Positions 1 through 8,384 of a DNA stretch of 53,303 nt are shown one piece after another; positions within the stretch are counted from its first letter, which is position 1; each line of letters opens with the position of its first letter. The stretch covers positions 1-53,303 of the IMG/VR virus record IMGVR_UViG_3300030104_000911; one strand, 5' to 3'. Below the pieces are notes generated by a model that did not search any database, was not told the origin of the DNA, and saw only the letters and a program-made list of their open reading frames with translations. The stretch is from a virus. The position numbers and the translations under genes are program-made.

Positions 1-39
1 ACGTTCAAATAAAGTCGGATTACTCATTTGCCTGACTTA

Positions 40-67
40 GTAACTATTTTCCTCAATTTATAGTTAC
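40..67. repeat. Inverted repeat at left edge
   Basis: GTAACTAT at 40-47 is the exact reverse complement of ATAGTTAC at 60-67, with a 12-nt loop. It lies just before the strong terminator at 78-116, so the two hairpins stand in tandem. No complete gene is visible in bases 1-150. A short reading frame that stops at 33-35 could be the tail of an upstream gene, which in a circular map would be the large terminase, but it is too short to identify. The hairpin could be part of the 3' end of that transcript. Confidence 0.4.
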
Positions 68-77
68 AGCCTTTCTT

Positions 78-116
78 GTTCCCCTGTTATTCATGATTAG
101 ACAGGGGAACTTTTTT
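78..116 (+). terminator. Rho-independent terminator before the structural arm
   Basis: GTTCCCCTGT (78-87) pairs perfectly with ACAGGGGAAC (101-110), leaving a 13-nt loop, and is followed by six T residues (111-116). This is a textbook intrinsic terminator on the + strand. It should end transcription of whatever lies left of the window, presumably the terminase genes, and separate it from the gene starting at 151. The stem also forms on the other strand, but no T-run follows there. Confidence 0.85.
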
Positions 117-150
117 ATAGTATCGTTAAAATTATTTAGGGAGGTAAACT

Positions 151-453
151 ATGCCTGGGTATAAAATGAAAAATGGTTCTAAAGACTTTATGATTAAAAG
201 TTATAGAGACGGTGGTCTTGTAGAAACTAAATCTTATAGAGACGGTAAACTTGTTGTTGCTATGGCACCAGTGACAGACGACTCTAAAATAAAAATGTCA
301 GCAAAAGATTTAGTAGATAGATACGGAGAAGATGAAGCACGAGCTTTACTAGATACAATTAAAAAAAGTAATGAAAATCCTAATCTGTCTCCTGAGCCTC
401 TTACAAGAGAGTTAGAGAATAGAGCTAAATCTAGAGACGCTAAACCAAAATAA
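151..453 (+). CDS. Small hypothetical protein upstream of portal
   Basis: A 100-residue, strongly charged protein of unknown function. The start is supported by GGGAGG 7-8 bases upstream of the ATG. The N-terminal third holds two near copies of a K-SYRDG-L unit (about residues 16-35), which looks like a small internal duplication. The rest is helical and rich in Lys and Glu. It is followed after three bases by the portal gene, so it belongs to the head operon. Its position between terminase and portal suggests a packaging or head-assembly accessory, but nothing in the sequence identifies one. Confidence 0.75.
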   Translation: MPGYKMKNGSKDFMIKSYRDGGLVETKSYRDGKLVVAMAPVTDDSKIKMSAKDLVDRYGEDEARALLDTIKKSNENPNLSPEPLTRELENRAKSRDAKPK

Positions 454-456
454 GAT

Positions 457-2514
457 ATGGTATTACAAGTAATAGGTAACGAAGAGCTCGTTAAAAAAGA
501 AAAGGAAGAAGCTCAAAAAGCTATGGAAGAGAGGCAGTCTGAAGATGTTATCTTAGGACTTGCTTCTCATATGCGTGAGTGTTGGGATGCAGCTAGACAA
601 GCTAAAAAACCTATAGAAAATATAATGCTCAAAGGTCTTAGACAGAGAAACGGAGAGTATGAAGAAGACAAGCTTGCACAAATACAAGCACAAGGTGGCT
701 CTGATATATACATGATGATTACGGAAGTTAAGTGTAGAGCTGCCGAAAGTTGGCTCCGTGATATATTACTAGAAACAGGAACGCCACCATGGGATATACA
801 ACCTACACCTATACCAGAATTATCACCACAACAACTACAAGAAATAGAAAATTCTTTTTCTGCAGAAGTAGTTAGGCTTGTTGAAGCCGAAGGCCAAGCA
901 CCTACCCCAGATAAAATGGCCGAGATAAAAGAGATGATAGCTCAAGATTATAGATTTAAATTACTACAAGCTGCTGATACTAGAGCTAAAAAAATGAAAA
1001 TAAAAATAACTGACCAGTTTGCACAAGGTGGTTGGGGAGAGTCATTTAATGATTTTATTACTGATTTAGTTACATATCCATGTGCTTTTATTAAAGGGCC
1101 TATTGTTCGTAGACAAAGAAAACTATCTTATACTCAAAACGAAGAAGGTAAAACTGTTGTTGAAGCTGATGAAATTATTGCACCAGAGTTTGAAAGAGTA
1201 GACCCCTTTAGAATGTATCCAGAGCCTGGAGTTACCAATATTAATGATGGGTATTTATTTGAACACCACCCACTAAGCCGTATGGATTTATCAGATTTAA
1301 TTGGTGTTCCAGGATATGACGACGAAGCAGTTAGAAAAGTATTAGATATAGGTAATGGGCAATCTTGGATTAACGAGGATGTAGAGTTAGCTAAAGATGA
1401 AGAAGAAAGAAAGTTTCATGCATTTGATAGGCCTACTGAGATATTTGATGCTTTAGAGTTCTGGGGTAAAGTAAGTGGTCATATGTTAAAAGAATGGGGT
1501 TTAGAAGATGAAGGCGAGGAAATAGATGATGCTCGTGAATATGATGCTAATGTTTGGATTGTTGGTAATTATGTTATTAAAGCAGTACTTAACTATGACC
1601 CATTAGGTGAAAAACCTTACGCTAAGACTTCATTTATTAAACATCCAGGAGCATTCTGGGGTAAAGGATTACCAGAAATTATAGAAGATTTACAAGGTGT
1701 ATGTAATGCAGCAGCCCGTGCGTTAGTTAATAACATGGGTATATCAAGTGGGCCACAGGTTGAAGTTAACCTTGAAAGGATTCCACCAAATGAAGACATT
1801 ACACAAATGCACCCATGGAAAATATGGCAGGTTACTAATGACCCATTAGGTTCTAGTGCTCCTGCAGTTAGGTTTAATCAACCTAACGATAATGCTAATA
1901 CTTTACTAGGTGTATATGAAAGATTTGCTAAACTAGCTGATGACCATTCTGGTATACCATCTTACTTACAAGGCGATATAAATGTAAAAGGAGCAGGACG
2001 TACAGCATCTGGTCTTTCGATGTTATTAGGGTCTGCAGGAAAAGGTATACGACAAGTGGTTATGCACATAGATAGTGATGTTATAAAACCTGTTGTACAC
2101 AGACAGTTTGTGTATAACATGCGATATGATGAAGACGAATCAATTAAAGGTGATGTAGAAATATTACCAAAAGGTTCAATTAATCTTGCAGTTAAAGAAA
2201 CTGTTAACGTTAGAAGAATAGAATTTCTTAATGCAACCGCCAATGAAATCGACATGTCGATTGTTGGTAGAGAAGGCCGTGCAGCGATACTTCGTGAAGT
2301 GGCTAAAAGTTTGCAAATGCCTGTGGATGAAATTGTTCCATCTAGGGAGAAAAATACTTATATGCAAGAGTTGTCTGCTAGAAGGGAGATTGAGGCTGAA
2401 CAAGCCCAGCAACTTCCTGTAAAAAGCGGAACACCAACTCAACCAGATGGTAGCCCAAAAGGTGGAATGGATGGAAACACAGTTAACAACCGTAGCATTG
2501 GGAGGAAGTCATGA
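457..2514 (+). CDS. Portal protein (head-tail connector)
   Basis: A 685-residue protein, the right size for podovirus-type portals, which form the dodecameric ring through which DNA is packed and ejected. The middle part contains the GAFWGKGLPEIIEDLQ segment (about 400-415) and an AGRTASGLSMLL-type loop (about 510-525). Both recur in portals of large podoviruses, where they sit in the clip/stem region. The C-terminus is Gln/Pro-rich and probably disordered. Genes for scaffold and capsid follow in the usual order. It starts three bases after the preceding gene and its 3' end overlaps the next start by ATGA. The family call rests on length, motif recollection and position, not on a computed alignment. 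Confidence 0.85.
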   Translation: MVLQVIGNEELVKKEKEEAQKAMEERQSEDVILGLASHMRECWDAARQAKKPIENIMLKGLRQRNGEYEEDKLAQIQAQGGSDIYMMITEVKCRAAESWLRDILLETGTPPWDIQPTPIPELSPQQLQEIENSFSAEVVRLVEAEGQAPTPDKMAEIKEMIAQDYRFKLLQAADTRAKKMKIKITDQFAQGGWGESFNDFITDLVTYPCAFIKGPIVRRQRKLSYTQNEEGKTVVEADEIIAPEFERVDPFRMYPEPGVTNINDGYLFEHHPLSRMDLSDLIGVPGYDDEAVRKVLDIGNGQSWINEDVELAKDEEERKFHAFDRPTEIFDALEFWGKVSGHMLKEWGLEDEGEEIDDAREYDANVWIVGNYVIKAVLNYDPLGEKPYAKTSFIKHPGAFWGKGLPEIIEDLQGVCNAAARALVNNMGISSGPQVEVNLERIPPNEDITQMHPWKIWQVTNDPLGSSAPAVRFNQPNDNANTLLGVYERFAKLADDHSGIPSYLQGDINVKGAGRTASGLSMLLGSAGKGIRQVVMHIDSDVIKPVVHRQFVYNMRYDEDESIKGDVEILPKGSINLAVKETVNVRRIEFLNATANEIDMSIVGREGRAAILREVAKSLQMPVDEIVPSREKNTYMQELSARREIEAEQAQQLPVKSGTPTQPDGSPKGGMDGNTVNNRSIGRKS

Positions 2515-2726
2515 TAAGACCAGACCTTAAAGTTGTTAAGTCTCTAGCAATAGTTGAACGCCAACATTCTAATATATTAGATTTTTTAGAAGCATGGCAT
2601 AAACATGAGTTAGAACAGCTACCAAATGTTACACAAAATGTGGCACTTGCACAGGGACGGTGTCAGGTTTTGAAAGAGTTAGTGGAACTCATTAAAAAGT
2701 CCCCAGACTATACGGCAAAGTCATGA
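2511..2726 (+). CDS. Small hypothetical protein between portal and scaffold
   Basis: A 71-residue, mostly helical protein with one Cys near residue 51. Its ATG overlaps the portal stop codon (ATGA), and a GGAGG inside the last portal codons acts as ribosome binding site, so it is translationally coupled to the portal. Similar small helical proteins often sit between portal and scaffold in marine podoviruses, but their role is not known to me. No enzymatic motif is visible. Confidence 0.75.
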   Translation: MIRPDLKVVKSLAIVERQHSNILDFLEAWHKHELEQLPNVTQNVALAQGRCQVLKELVELIKKSPDYTAKS

Positions 2727-2767
2727 GACAGCTGTTAGATAACGCATACCAATAGGAGCGAAACATT

Positions 2768-3811
2768 ATGGCAATACCAAAGCAAGTTCAAAAACAATCT
2801 GAGGATGTACAAGCATTGTATAAAGAACTCAATGAAGAAACAGAGAAGAATGCTAAAGAAGAAAGTGTAGAAGAAACTACACCAGAAACTACAGCTGAAA
2901 CTTCTGCTGAAGTACCTGTTGAGGAAGATACAACTACGTCTTCCGACAGTGTAGAAAAACAAGCACCTAAATCTGATGCTGGTGAGCACAGCACTTCAGA
3001 TGATAAACAGATTAAAGATGAAACCTGGGAACAGAAATATAGAACGTTACAAGGTATGTATAATACTGATGTTCCACGATTAAATTCGGCGAACAAAAAT
3101 TTAAACGACCGTGTATCCCAACTAGAAGGTTTGTTGAGCACAATTAACGAATCAAAAGAGACACCTGTTGAAACACCAGTCGAAAAGTTAATTACTGAAG
3201 ACGATGTTAAAGAATATGGTGATTCTATTGATGTTATGCGTAGAGCAGCAAAAGAAGAAGTAGCAGGAGAATTGGCTCGTGTTAAAGAGTTGGAAGCAGA
3301 GATAGAAAAGTTGAAAGGCGTAGTACCACAAGTACAACAAGTCCAACAACAACAAAAGACTACTGCTGAACAAAATTTCTGGAATGTTTTAAATAAAGAA
3401 GTACCTGATTGGAATGAGGTCAATAGTAATCCTGATTTTCAATCTTGGTTACTTGAAGTTGACCCTTTAACAGGTATGACTAGACAAACTTATTTAGAAG
3501 ATGCCCAAAAAAAACTAGACCCTATGAGGGTAGCAACATTTTTTTCTACTTATAAAAAGGCTACAGGTACTGCTGATGATGCTCGTGAGACCCACAGTTC
3601 TAATACAGAACTAGCAAAACAGGTAGCACCAGGGCGTGGACGCTCTGCAAAACCTACTGCTAGTGGAGGCAAAACATATACACCAGCTGACATTAAAAAG
3701 TTTTTTGAAGATGTTAGATTTGGAAGGTATAAAGGTCGTGAAGAAGAACGTGGAAAAATAGAACGTGACATTTTTGCTGCACAGCAAGAAGGTCGCATAA
3801 CTAATGCGTAA
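2768..3811 (+). CDS. Scaffolding-like head assembly protein
   Basis: A 347-residue acidic protein placed directly before the capsid gene, the normal site of the scaffold. Residues 1-80 are a low-complexity Glu/Thr/Ser stretch. Residues about 85-200 contain heptad-like helices with Gln-rich sequence (VQQVQQQQK). The C-terminal 60 residues are Lys/Arg-rich, as expected for a scaffold tail that binds the inner capsid surface. AGGAG precedes the ATG. Scaffold proteins diverge quickly, so this rests on position, charge pattern and predicted coiled coil. A fused maturation protease is not evident. Confidence 0.7.
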   Translation: MAIPKQVQKQSEDVQALYKELNEETEKNAKEESVEETTPETTAETSAEVPVEEDTTTSSDSVEKQAPKSDAGEHSTSDDKQIKDETWEQKYRTLQGMYNTDVPRLNSANKNLNDRVSQLEGLLSTINESKETPVETPVEKLITEDDVKEYGDSIDVMRRAAKEEVAGELARVKELEAEIEKLKGVVPQVQQVQQQQKTTAEQNFWNVLNKEVPDWNEVNSNPDFQSWLLEVDPLTGMTRQTYLEDAQKKLDPMRVATFFSTYKKATGTADDARETHSSNTELAKQVAPGRGRSAKPTASGGKTYTPADIKKFFEDVRFGRYKGREEERGKIERDIFAAQQEGRITNA

Positions 3812-3827
3812 ATAACAGGAGGCTATT

Positions 3828-4733
3828 ATGGCTTTTGCGACATCACCAGGTCATCCTTCTTATACAGGTAATTTTATACCTGAGATTTGGTCTGGTAAGT
3901 TGATTGAGAATTTCTACGACGCTACAGTGCTCGCAGCAATCTCAAACACTGACTATGAAGGTGAGATTCGTAACATGGGCGATACGGTTAATATTCGTAC
4001 AACCCCCGAAATCACTATTCAAACTTACGTTAAGGGACAAACTCTTGCAGTTGAAAACCCTGACAAAAATAAATTACAACTCATTATTGACAAAGGTGAA
4101 TACTTTGCTTGTGTTGAAGATGATGTTGACCAAGTACAAACAGACATAGCTCTTATGGACATGTGGTCTAAAGACGCTTCAGAGCGTATGAAGATTAAAA
4201 TTGACCAAAGAGTATTGACTGACTTATTAACTGATGTATCTGCGTCAAACAAAGGACAAACAGCTGGAGCAATCTCTGGTAACATTGACCTTGGTGTAGC
4301 AGGTACTCCAGAAGCACTTACTACTTCAAATGTAATTGGTAAGATTGTTGATATGGGTACAGTACTTGACGAAGCTAACTGTCCTGAGCAGAATCGTTTT
4401 CTAGTGATTCCTGCTAAGATGGCTGGTTTAATCAAACAATCAGACTTAAAAGATGCGTCTATTACTGGTGACGGAAGCACACCATTAAGAAACGGTCGTT
4501 TAGGTATGATTGATAGATTTACAGTATATGTAAGTCACAACCTTAAAAAGAGCGGAAGTGAGTTTAGCGTTATTGCTGGACACACAATGGGGTTCACCTT
4601 TGCGTCACAAATGACAAACATGGAGACAATCCGTTCAGAAACAACATTCGGAAACATCATTCGTGGTCTTCAAGTTTATGGCTATAAAGTCGTTAAACCT
4701 GAAGCTCTTGCTACAATGATTGTTACTGTGTAA
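3828..4733 (+). CDS. Major capsid protein
   Basis: A 301-residue protein with the look of an HK97-fold coat subunit. The N-terminus has F-IPEIWS-KLI-NFYDATVLA, followed by a Gly-Asp-Thr-Val (GDTVNI) turn and an acidic E-loop region, a pattern shared by many phage coat proteins of this class. It has a strong ribosome binding site (AGGAGG, 7 bases before ATG), lies right after the scaffold-like gene and is followed by a decoration-like protein. No prohead-cleavage site is obvious, so the coat may be used at full length. Coat function is secure by pattern and context; the exact family is not. Confidence 0.88.
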   Translation: MAFATSPGHPSYTGNFIPEIWSGKLIENFYDATVLAAISNTDYEGEIRNMGDTVNIRTTPEITIQTYVKGQTLAVENPDKNKLQLIIDKGEYFACVEDDVDQVQTDIALMDMWSKDASERMKIKIDQRVLTDLLTDVSASNKGQTAGAISGNIDLGVAGTPEALTTSNVIGKIVDMGTVLDEANCPEQNRFLVIPAKMAGLIKQSDLKDASITGDGSTPLRNGRLGMIDRFTVYVSHNLKKSGSEFSVIAGHTMGFTFASQMTNMETIRSETTFGNIIRGLQVYGYKVVKPEALATMIVTV

Positions 4734-4748
4734 CTTAGGAGGACTAAA

Positions 4749-5216
4749 ATGGCTGCATATACAGATTCGCATGGCTTTGATAAAGGTTCTGCGGCACATC
4801 CTGCCAAAGGCATTAACAGAGTCGGCTATATCGAAGTGGAATTAAATTTCGCTACAATAACTGCGGACAGAGCTACAGCAGGTGCTACGGCACTAGCGGC
4901 TGGAGACTCTCTTCAAGTCCTTAGTATACCAGCTAACACACTAGTGCTAGCGGTAGGAGCAACTACTACAACTGCAGAAGGTGCAGCATCAACGTTTGAC
5001 CTTGGTCTTACTGGTGGTGATGTAGATGGTTTTGTTGATGGTGGCGATGCCAACTCAACAGGAACAACATCATCAAATGGTGCACTTTTAAGTGGTGACA
5101 ATCAAAGTCATTATTTTGCAACTGCAGACACTATTGATATGCTTATTGGTGTATCAGGTGCTGTAACAGATGCTGCTGTAATTAAGGTATGGGCGGTTAT
5201 TGCTGACTGTTCATAA
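4749..5216 (+). CDS. Putative capsid decoration / head structural protein
   Basis: A 155-residue protein rich in Ala, Gly, Thr and Ser, with beta-strand alternation and a Gly/Asp-rich central loop (about residues 90-115). It starts 16 bases after the capsid gene with a full AGGAGG site, so it is probably made in large amounts. Proteins of this size and texture after the coat gene are usually decoration or cementing proteins that bind capsid capsomers. No family was recognised with certainty. A small head-fibre protein is an alternative. Confidence 0.65.
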   Translation: MAAYTDSHGFDKGSAAHPAKGINRVGYIEVELNFATITADRATAGATALAAGDSLQVLSIPANTLVLAVGATTTTAEGAASTFDLGLTGGDVDGFVDGGDANSTGTTSSNGALLSGDNQSHYFATADTIDMLIGVSGAVTDAAVIKVWAVIADCS

Positions 5217-5231
5217 TAAAACATAGCAACG

Positions 5232-5258
5232 GTTGGGGGGTAACTATAACCCCCCGAC
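5232..5258 (+). terminator. G/C hairpin after the capsid-decoration pair
   Basis: GTTGGGGGGT (5232-5241) pairs with ACCCCCCGAC (5249-5258), with one G-U pair and a 7-nt loop. It sits in the 61-base gap between the decoration-like gene and the next CDS. No T-run follows, so it is unlikely to be a full terminator. A partial terminator, or an RNA 3' end that protects the abundant coat mRNA, fits the position. Confidence 0.5.
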
Positions 5259-5277
5259 TAAAACATAGGAGATAAAA

Positions 5278-5550
5278 ATGGCAGAGAAAAAAAGATGGCT
5301 TAGAAATATTGTAGATGGTGAAATTTACGAATGGGATGAAATACTTGACGCAAATCCTAGGACAGAAGAAGTGACTGAAGAACAAGCATTTCCAGAAAAG
5401 TTTATGACTAAAGAACAAAAAAGTCGTAAACCAAAAGTTAATTTAGAAACTAAAACTTTACCTAAGAAAAAGAAATCTGATAAGGTAGAACTAGAAGAAG
5501 AAGTTACACGAAGTATTAAAAAAGTTACATCTAAAAAGAGTAAAAAATGA
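5278..5550 (+). CDS. Small charged hypothetical protein
   Basis: A 90-residue protein. The first 35 residues look folded (RWLRNIVDGEIYEWDEIL). The rest is a Lys-rich tail that ends in alternating Lys and Ser and could contact DNA or RNA. AGGAG precedes the ATG, and the stop overlaps the next start by ATGA. Its place between decoration and adaptor genes suggests a head-completion or internal head role, but no family is recognised. Confidence 0.7.
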   Translation: MAEKKRWLRNIVDGEIYEWDEILDANPRTEEVTEEQAFPEKFMTKEQKSRKPKVNLETKTLPKKKKSDKVELEEEVTRSIKKVTSKKSKK

Positions 5551-6209
5551 TTTTAAATGATGTTGTTACTGAGGTTAGAAGAATGTTGCAAGATGAAAAT
5601 TCTCCTCAGAGATATTCTGACACAGTGCTTATAGGATTTGCAAATCAAGCTTTAAAACGTATTGCAGTTCTTAGACCTGACTTGTTTGCTAAAGTAAGCA
5701 CAATGACTTGTACAACAAATGAAGCTATACAGTCAGCACCTACCGACTCATTGCGTATTATGGAAGTTTTTTCAGTAAGTGGTGGTAATGGATGTATAGA
5801 AGTTAACAGAGAATCACTAGACCAATCATATCCACAATGGCTAAACGATACTGCAGGAGCAGCAGTAAATTGGATGAGGCATACAAGAAATGCTAATAAA
5901 TTTTTTATATATCCTAAATCTCCAGCAGGACAAGTATTAGATATTGAATACGCACAAAGCCCACCTACTTATGATGGAACTACAACTGTAGATTTATTAT
6001 CAGATGCCTACTTTCCAGTAGTAGTTGACGCTACAATATTTTTAGCTGAATCTGTTGATAACGAGCATGTTAATTCAAAAAGAGCTGAAATATTTTACAA
6101 ATCGTTTACACAATCTTTAGGTGTTAATGCATCAAGTAGAGTAGTAACAGATACAGAAGATGCAGGACTTACCAAAATTAAACAAGCACAAGAAGAGGAT
6201 TTAACATAA
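5547..6209 (+). CDS. Head-tail adaptor protein (DUF6682-like)
   Basis: A 220-residue protein that follows the pattern I know from the phage adaptor family DUF6682. It has a helical N-terminus (VVTEVRRMLQDE...RYSD..LIGFANQAL), then a stretch ending in IVLRPD-like IAVLRPDLF, a SLRIMEV segment, and a beta-rich part containing NKFFIYPKSP. In that family the protein docks under the portal and starts the tail. Overlaps of four bases upstream and one base downstream place it in a tight operon with a second adaptor-like gene. The family name is from memory of the pattern. Confidence 0.72.
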   Translation: MILNDVVTEVRRMLQDENSPQRYSDTVLIGFANQALKRIAVLRPDLFAKVSTMTCTTNEAIQSAPTDSLRIMEVFSVSGGNGCIEVNRESLDQSYPQWLNDTAGAAVNWMRHTRNANKFFIYPKSPAGQVLDIEYAQSPPTYDGTTTVDLLSDAYFPVVVDATIFLAESVDNEHVNSKRAEIFYKSFTQSLGVNASSRVVTDTEDAGLTKIKQAQEEDLT

Positions 6210-6862
6210 TGGCAGGAACTAGAACATTTCTTGATATTGTAAATAGATTATCACCTAGTGTTCCTGGGTGTCCTAATCCAATTATAGAGCATTATGTTCG
6301 TGATGCTACAATAGAAGCATGTGAACGTACTTTAGCGTGGAGGTACGAACAACCACGTATTCGATTAGTTGTAGGTGCACATGATTATGCTTATGAGTGT
6401 CCAACTAATTCTGAAGTTCATGCATTTATTACAGCTACTGTAAATGATGAAATGTTAACGCCTGTTACTTTAGATAAAATGTATAAACTATATCCTAGAT
6501 GGCCTAATCAACCTACTACGTCTAGAGCAAAACCACAATATATAACCCAGTTAGACCCAGACCACTTTTCAGTAGCTCCTATTCCAGATGATGATGAAAC
6601 ATATGATGTGCGAATGATTGTATGTTTAAAACCATTAAGAACAGCAGATAGCATGGATAAAACAGTTTTAGATGAATTAGAAAACGTTATTATGCATGGG
6701 GCACTTCAACACCTATTAGTATTGCCAGACAGAAGCTGGAGTGATAGAGAACTAGCTTCTTATCATGCAAAACAATATGCGTTTAAATTATCTGAACGTA
6801 GAGCAAGAGCAAATTTAGGTGCAGGTAGGGCTTCAATGAGAGTTAAAGCACAACGATTTTAA
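6209..6862 (+). CDS. Second adaptor / tail-completion protein
   Basis: A 217-residue protein whose start shares one base with the stop of the previous adaptor gene. The N-terminal part is helical (TFLDIVNRL, then HYVRDATIEACERTLAWRYEQP). The middle is beta-rich and the C-terminus is an Arg-rich helix ending SMRVKAQRF. The position between portal adaptor and fibre genes suggests a tail-tube or adaptor ring component (in T7-like phages gp11 has this place). No catalytic motif is visible, and the precise role is an inference from order. Confidence 0.65.
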   Translation: MAGTRTFLDIVNRLSPSVPGCPNPIIEHYVRDATIEACERTLAWRYEQPRIRLVVGAHDYAYECPTNSEVHAFITATVNDEMLTPVTLDKMYKLYPRWPNQPTTSRAKPQYITQLDPDHFSVAPIPDDDETYDVRMIVCLKPLRTADSMDKTVLDELENVIMHGALQHLLVLPDRSWSDRELASYHAKQYAFKLSERRARANLGAGRASMRVKAQRF

Positions 6863-6872
6863 GGGGTAACTT

Positions 6873-7205
6873 ATGGCAGATGTAATTAAATTAGTAAAAG
6901 GAGATGAGTTACCTTTAATTATACTAACTCTAACTGATGATGTAGCAAATACAGCATTAGATTTATCGGCTGGAACTACTTCAGTATCTGTAAAGTTTAG
7001 AGCTGTAGGTGGAACGTCAGTGTTATCTACAATAAGTTGTGCAAAAACAACCGATGGCTCAGATGGAAAAGTGCAGTTTAGTTTTTCAGGTGGTGTATTA
7101 GATGTTGACGAAGGTATGTACGAAGGAGAAATTATAGTTAATTATAATGGTAGCTTACATACAGTATATGATTTATTAAAATTTAGAGTAAGGAGTAGTT
7201 TTTAG
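6873..7205 (+). CDS. Small beta-rich tail protein (BppU N-terminal-like)
   Basis: A 110-residue beta-sandwich-like protein. The sequence begins with the pattern KGDELPLIILTLTDD, followed by LDLSAGTTSVSVKFRA and a late DVDEGMYEGEIIV segment. This arrangement is typical of the N-terminal domain of baseplate upper proteins (BppU-N), an attachment domain for tail appendages. It probably links fibres to the tail. The stop codon overlaps the next start (a GTG) by one base. Confidence 0.62.
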   Translation: MADVIKLVKGDELPLIILTLTDDVANTALDLSAGTTSVSVKFRAVGGTSVLSTISCAKTTDGSDGKVQFSFSGGVLDVDEGMYEGEIIVNYNGSLHTVYDLLKFRVRSSF

Positions 7206-7915
7206 TGGCTAATATAAAACTTACATCCGCTTTAGCAGCAACAGCCATATCATTTACAGTAAGTGTTAATAGTATTTCTGCATCCGTATCTGGTGAAACA
7301 GAAGTTGTTTCATCTTCAGCTTTAGGAACAAGCATATCATTTAGTCATGAATTAGTACCAACTAGAACTATGGTAGGTGTTTCGGTTAGTATTACAGAAT
7401 CAAACGTAAAAACTATAAGTTCTGTTTTAAGCGATACACCATCTATAACAGAAAGCCCAGCTATAAATGTAAGCCAAGTTTCTACTGATTCATTTTCTGT
7501 ATCAGATGCTCCAGTATTTAATCTTTCACAAGTTTTAGTTGATACTGCTAGTGTGTCAGCTGAACCTAGTAAAATATTTCAGTCTGAGATTGATTTTGAT
7601 TTATCTGATACTGATATAGACCCAGACCCAGTTACTGTGTCTGATGCTATTGTTGTTCAGTTTGAATATGATTTAGCAGATACACCATCTATAGCAGATT
7701 CACCAGCATTAAATGTAACACCTGCAGGTAAATCAGATAGTTTTTCTGTTTCAGATTCACCAGTGTTACAACCAAGTTTAGCACCGACAGACAGCGTTAC
7801 ACCTGGGGACAGCGGTGGATTAGTAATCAATTACGTGTATACTGATGTAGATGACACTACATTAGGAGGACATATATTTAACCAAACTCCAATTAATCCT
7901 GGGGGGTACGAATAG
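7205..7915 (+). CDS. Repeat-bearing tail appendage protein, GTG start
   Basis: A 236-residue low-complexity protein very rich in Ser, Val, Asp and Thr, with almost no Lys or Arg. From about residue 75 to 200 it repeats a unit of the form S-D-T/S-P-S-I/V with variations (SDTPSITESPA, TDSFSVSDAPV, ADTPSIADSPA, SDSFSVSDSPV), with acidic spacers. The GTG start is the first in frame and is coupled to the previous stop. Such Ser/Asp repeats suggest an extended beta-structure stalk, possibly Ca-binding. Position within the fibre block supports a tail appendage. No receptor-binding domain is visible. Confidence 0.65.
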   Translation: MANIKLTSALAATAISFTVSVNSISASVSGETEVVSSSALGTSISFSHELVPTRTMVGVSVSITESNVKTISSVLSDTPSITESPAINVSQVSTDSFSVSDAPVFNLSQVLVDTASVSAEPSKIFQSEIDFDLSDTDIDPDPVTVSDAIVVQFEYDLADTPSIADSPALNVTPAGKSDSFSVSDSPVLQPSLAPTDSVTPGDSGGLVINYVYTDVDDTTLGGHIFNQTPINPGGYE

Positions 7916-7925
7916 AGGATAAATT

Positions 7926-8366
7926 ATGATAAGTGATTTAATAAAAATAAAAGGTGACTTAAAAATTACAGTTACCAATCCAGAAGGTAAAATTAAACAG
8001 GAAGTAGAAGTTCCTAATTTAGTTGTTACTACAGGAAAAAACTTTATTGCATCTAGAATGAAAGACGCTTCTGCTACTGCTATGACACATATGGCTATTG
8101 GCACAGGTAGTACTTCAGCAGCCGCTGGAGATACTGCTCTTGGTAGTGAGGCAGGACGAGTAGCACTTACTTCTACAACTGTTACTAGTAATGCTGTAGC
8201 TTATGTTGCATCTTTTCCTGCTGGAACAGGCACTGGAGCAATAACTGAAGCAGGACTACTTAATGCAAGTTCAAGCGGAACTTTGCTATGTAGGACTGTA
8301 TTTTCTGTGATTAATAAAGCTTCTGGGGATACATTAGGTATTACTTGGACTGTAACTGTAAGCTAA
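7926..8366 (+). CDS. Phage tail fibre-like protein
   Basis: A 146-residue protein. The series VVTTGKNFIASRM, HMAIGTGSTSAAAGDTALG, SFPAGTGTGAITEAGLLNA and LGITWTVTVS at the C-terminus matches a short structural protein found in very many phages and commonly annotated as tail fibre. There it forms a compact beta domain near the adhesion apparatus. The upstream GAGGATAA supports the ATG. It lies between the Ser-repeat appendage and the large fibre gene, consistent with a baseplate or fibre-base part. Confidence 0.75.
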   Translation: MISDLIKIKGDLKITVTNPEGKIKQEVEVPNLVVTTGKNFIASRMKDASATAMTHMAIGTGSTSAAAGDTALGSEAGRVALTSTTVTSNAVAYVASFPAGTGTGAITEAGLLNASSSGTLLCRTVFSVINKASGDTLGITWTVTVS

Positions 8367-8384
8367 TAAAAGGAGATTTGTTTA

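Noticed and set aside
1-26. A - strand frame starting at base 26 (MSNPTLF) and leaving the window on the left, with the CAAATGAGTAAT start seen in other early genes
   Set aside because: Only nine codons are visible, the ribosome site is weak, and a + strand terminator with a late gene follows. A + strand frame ending at 35 is equally possible.
2788-3423. Open frame of 211 codons on the - strand opposite the scaffold-like gene
   Set aside because: Composition (Ser/Val/Phe-rich, no ribosome site) is that of a reverse-strand shadow of a Glu/Thr-rich coding region; the + strand frame has a start, site and operon context.
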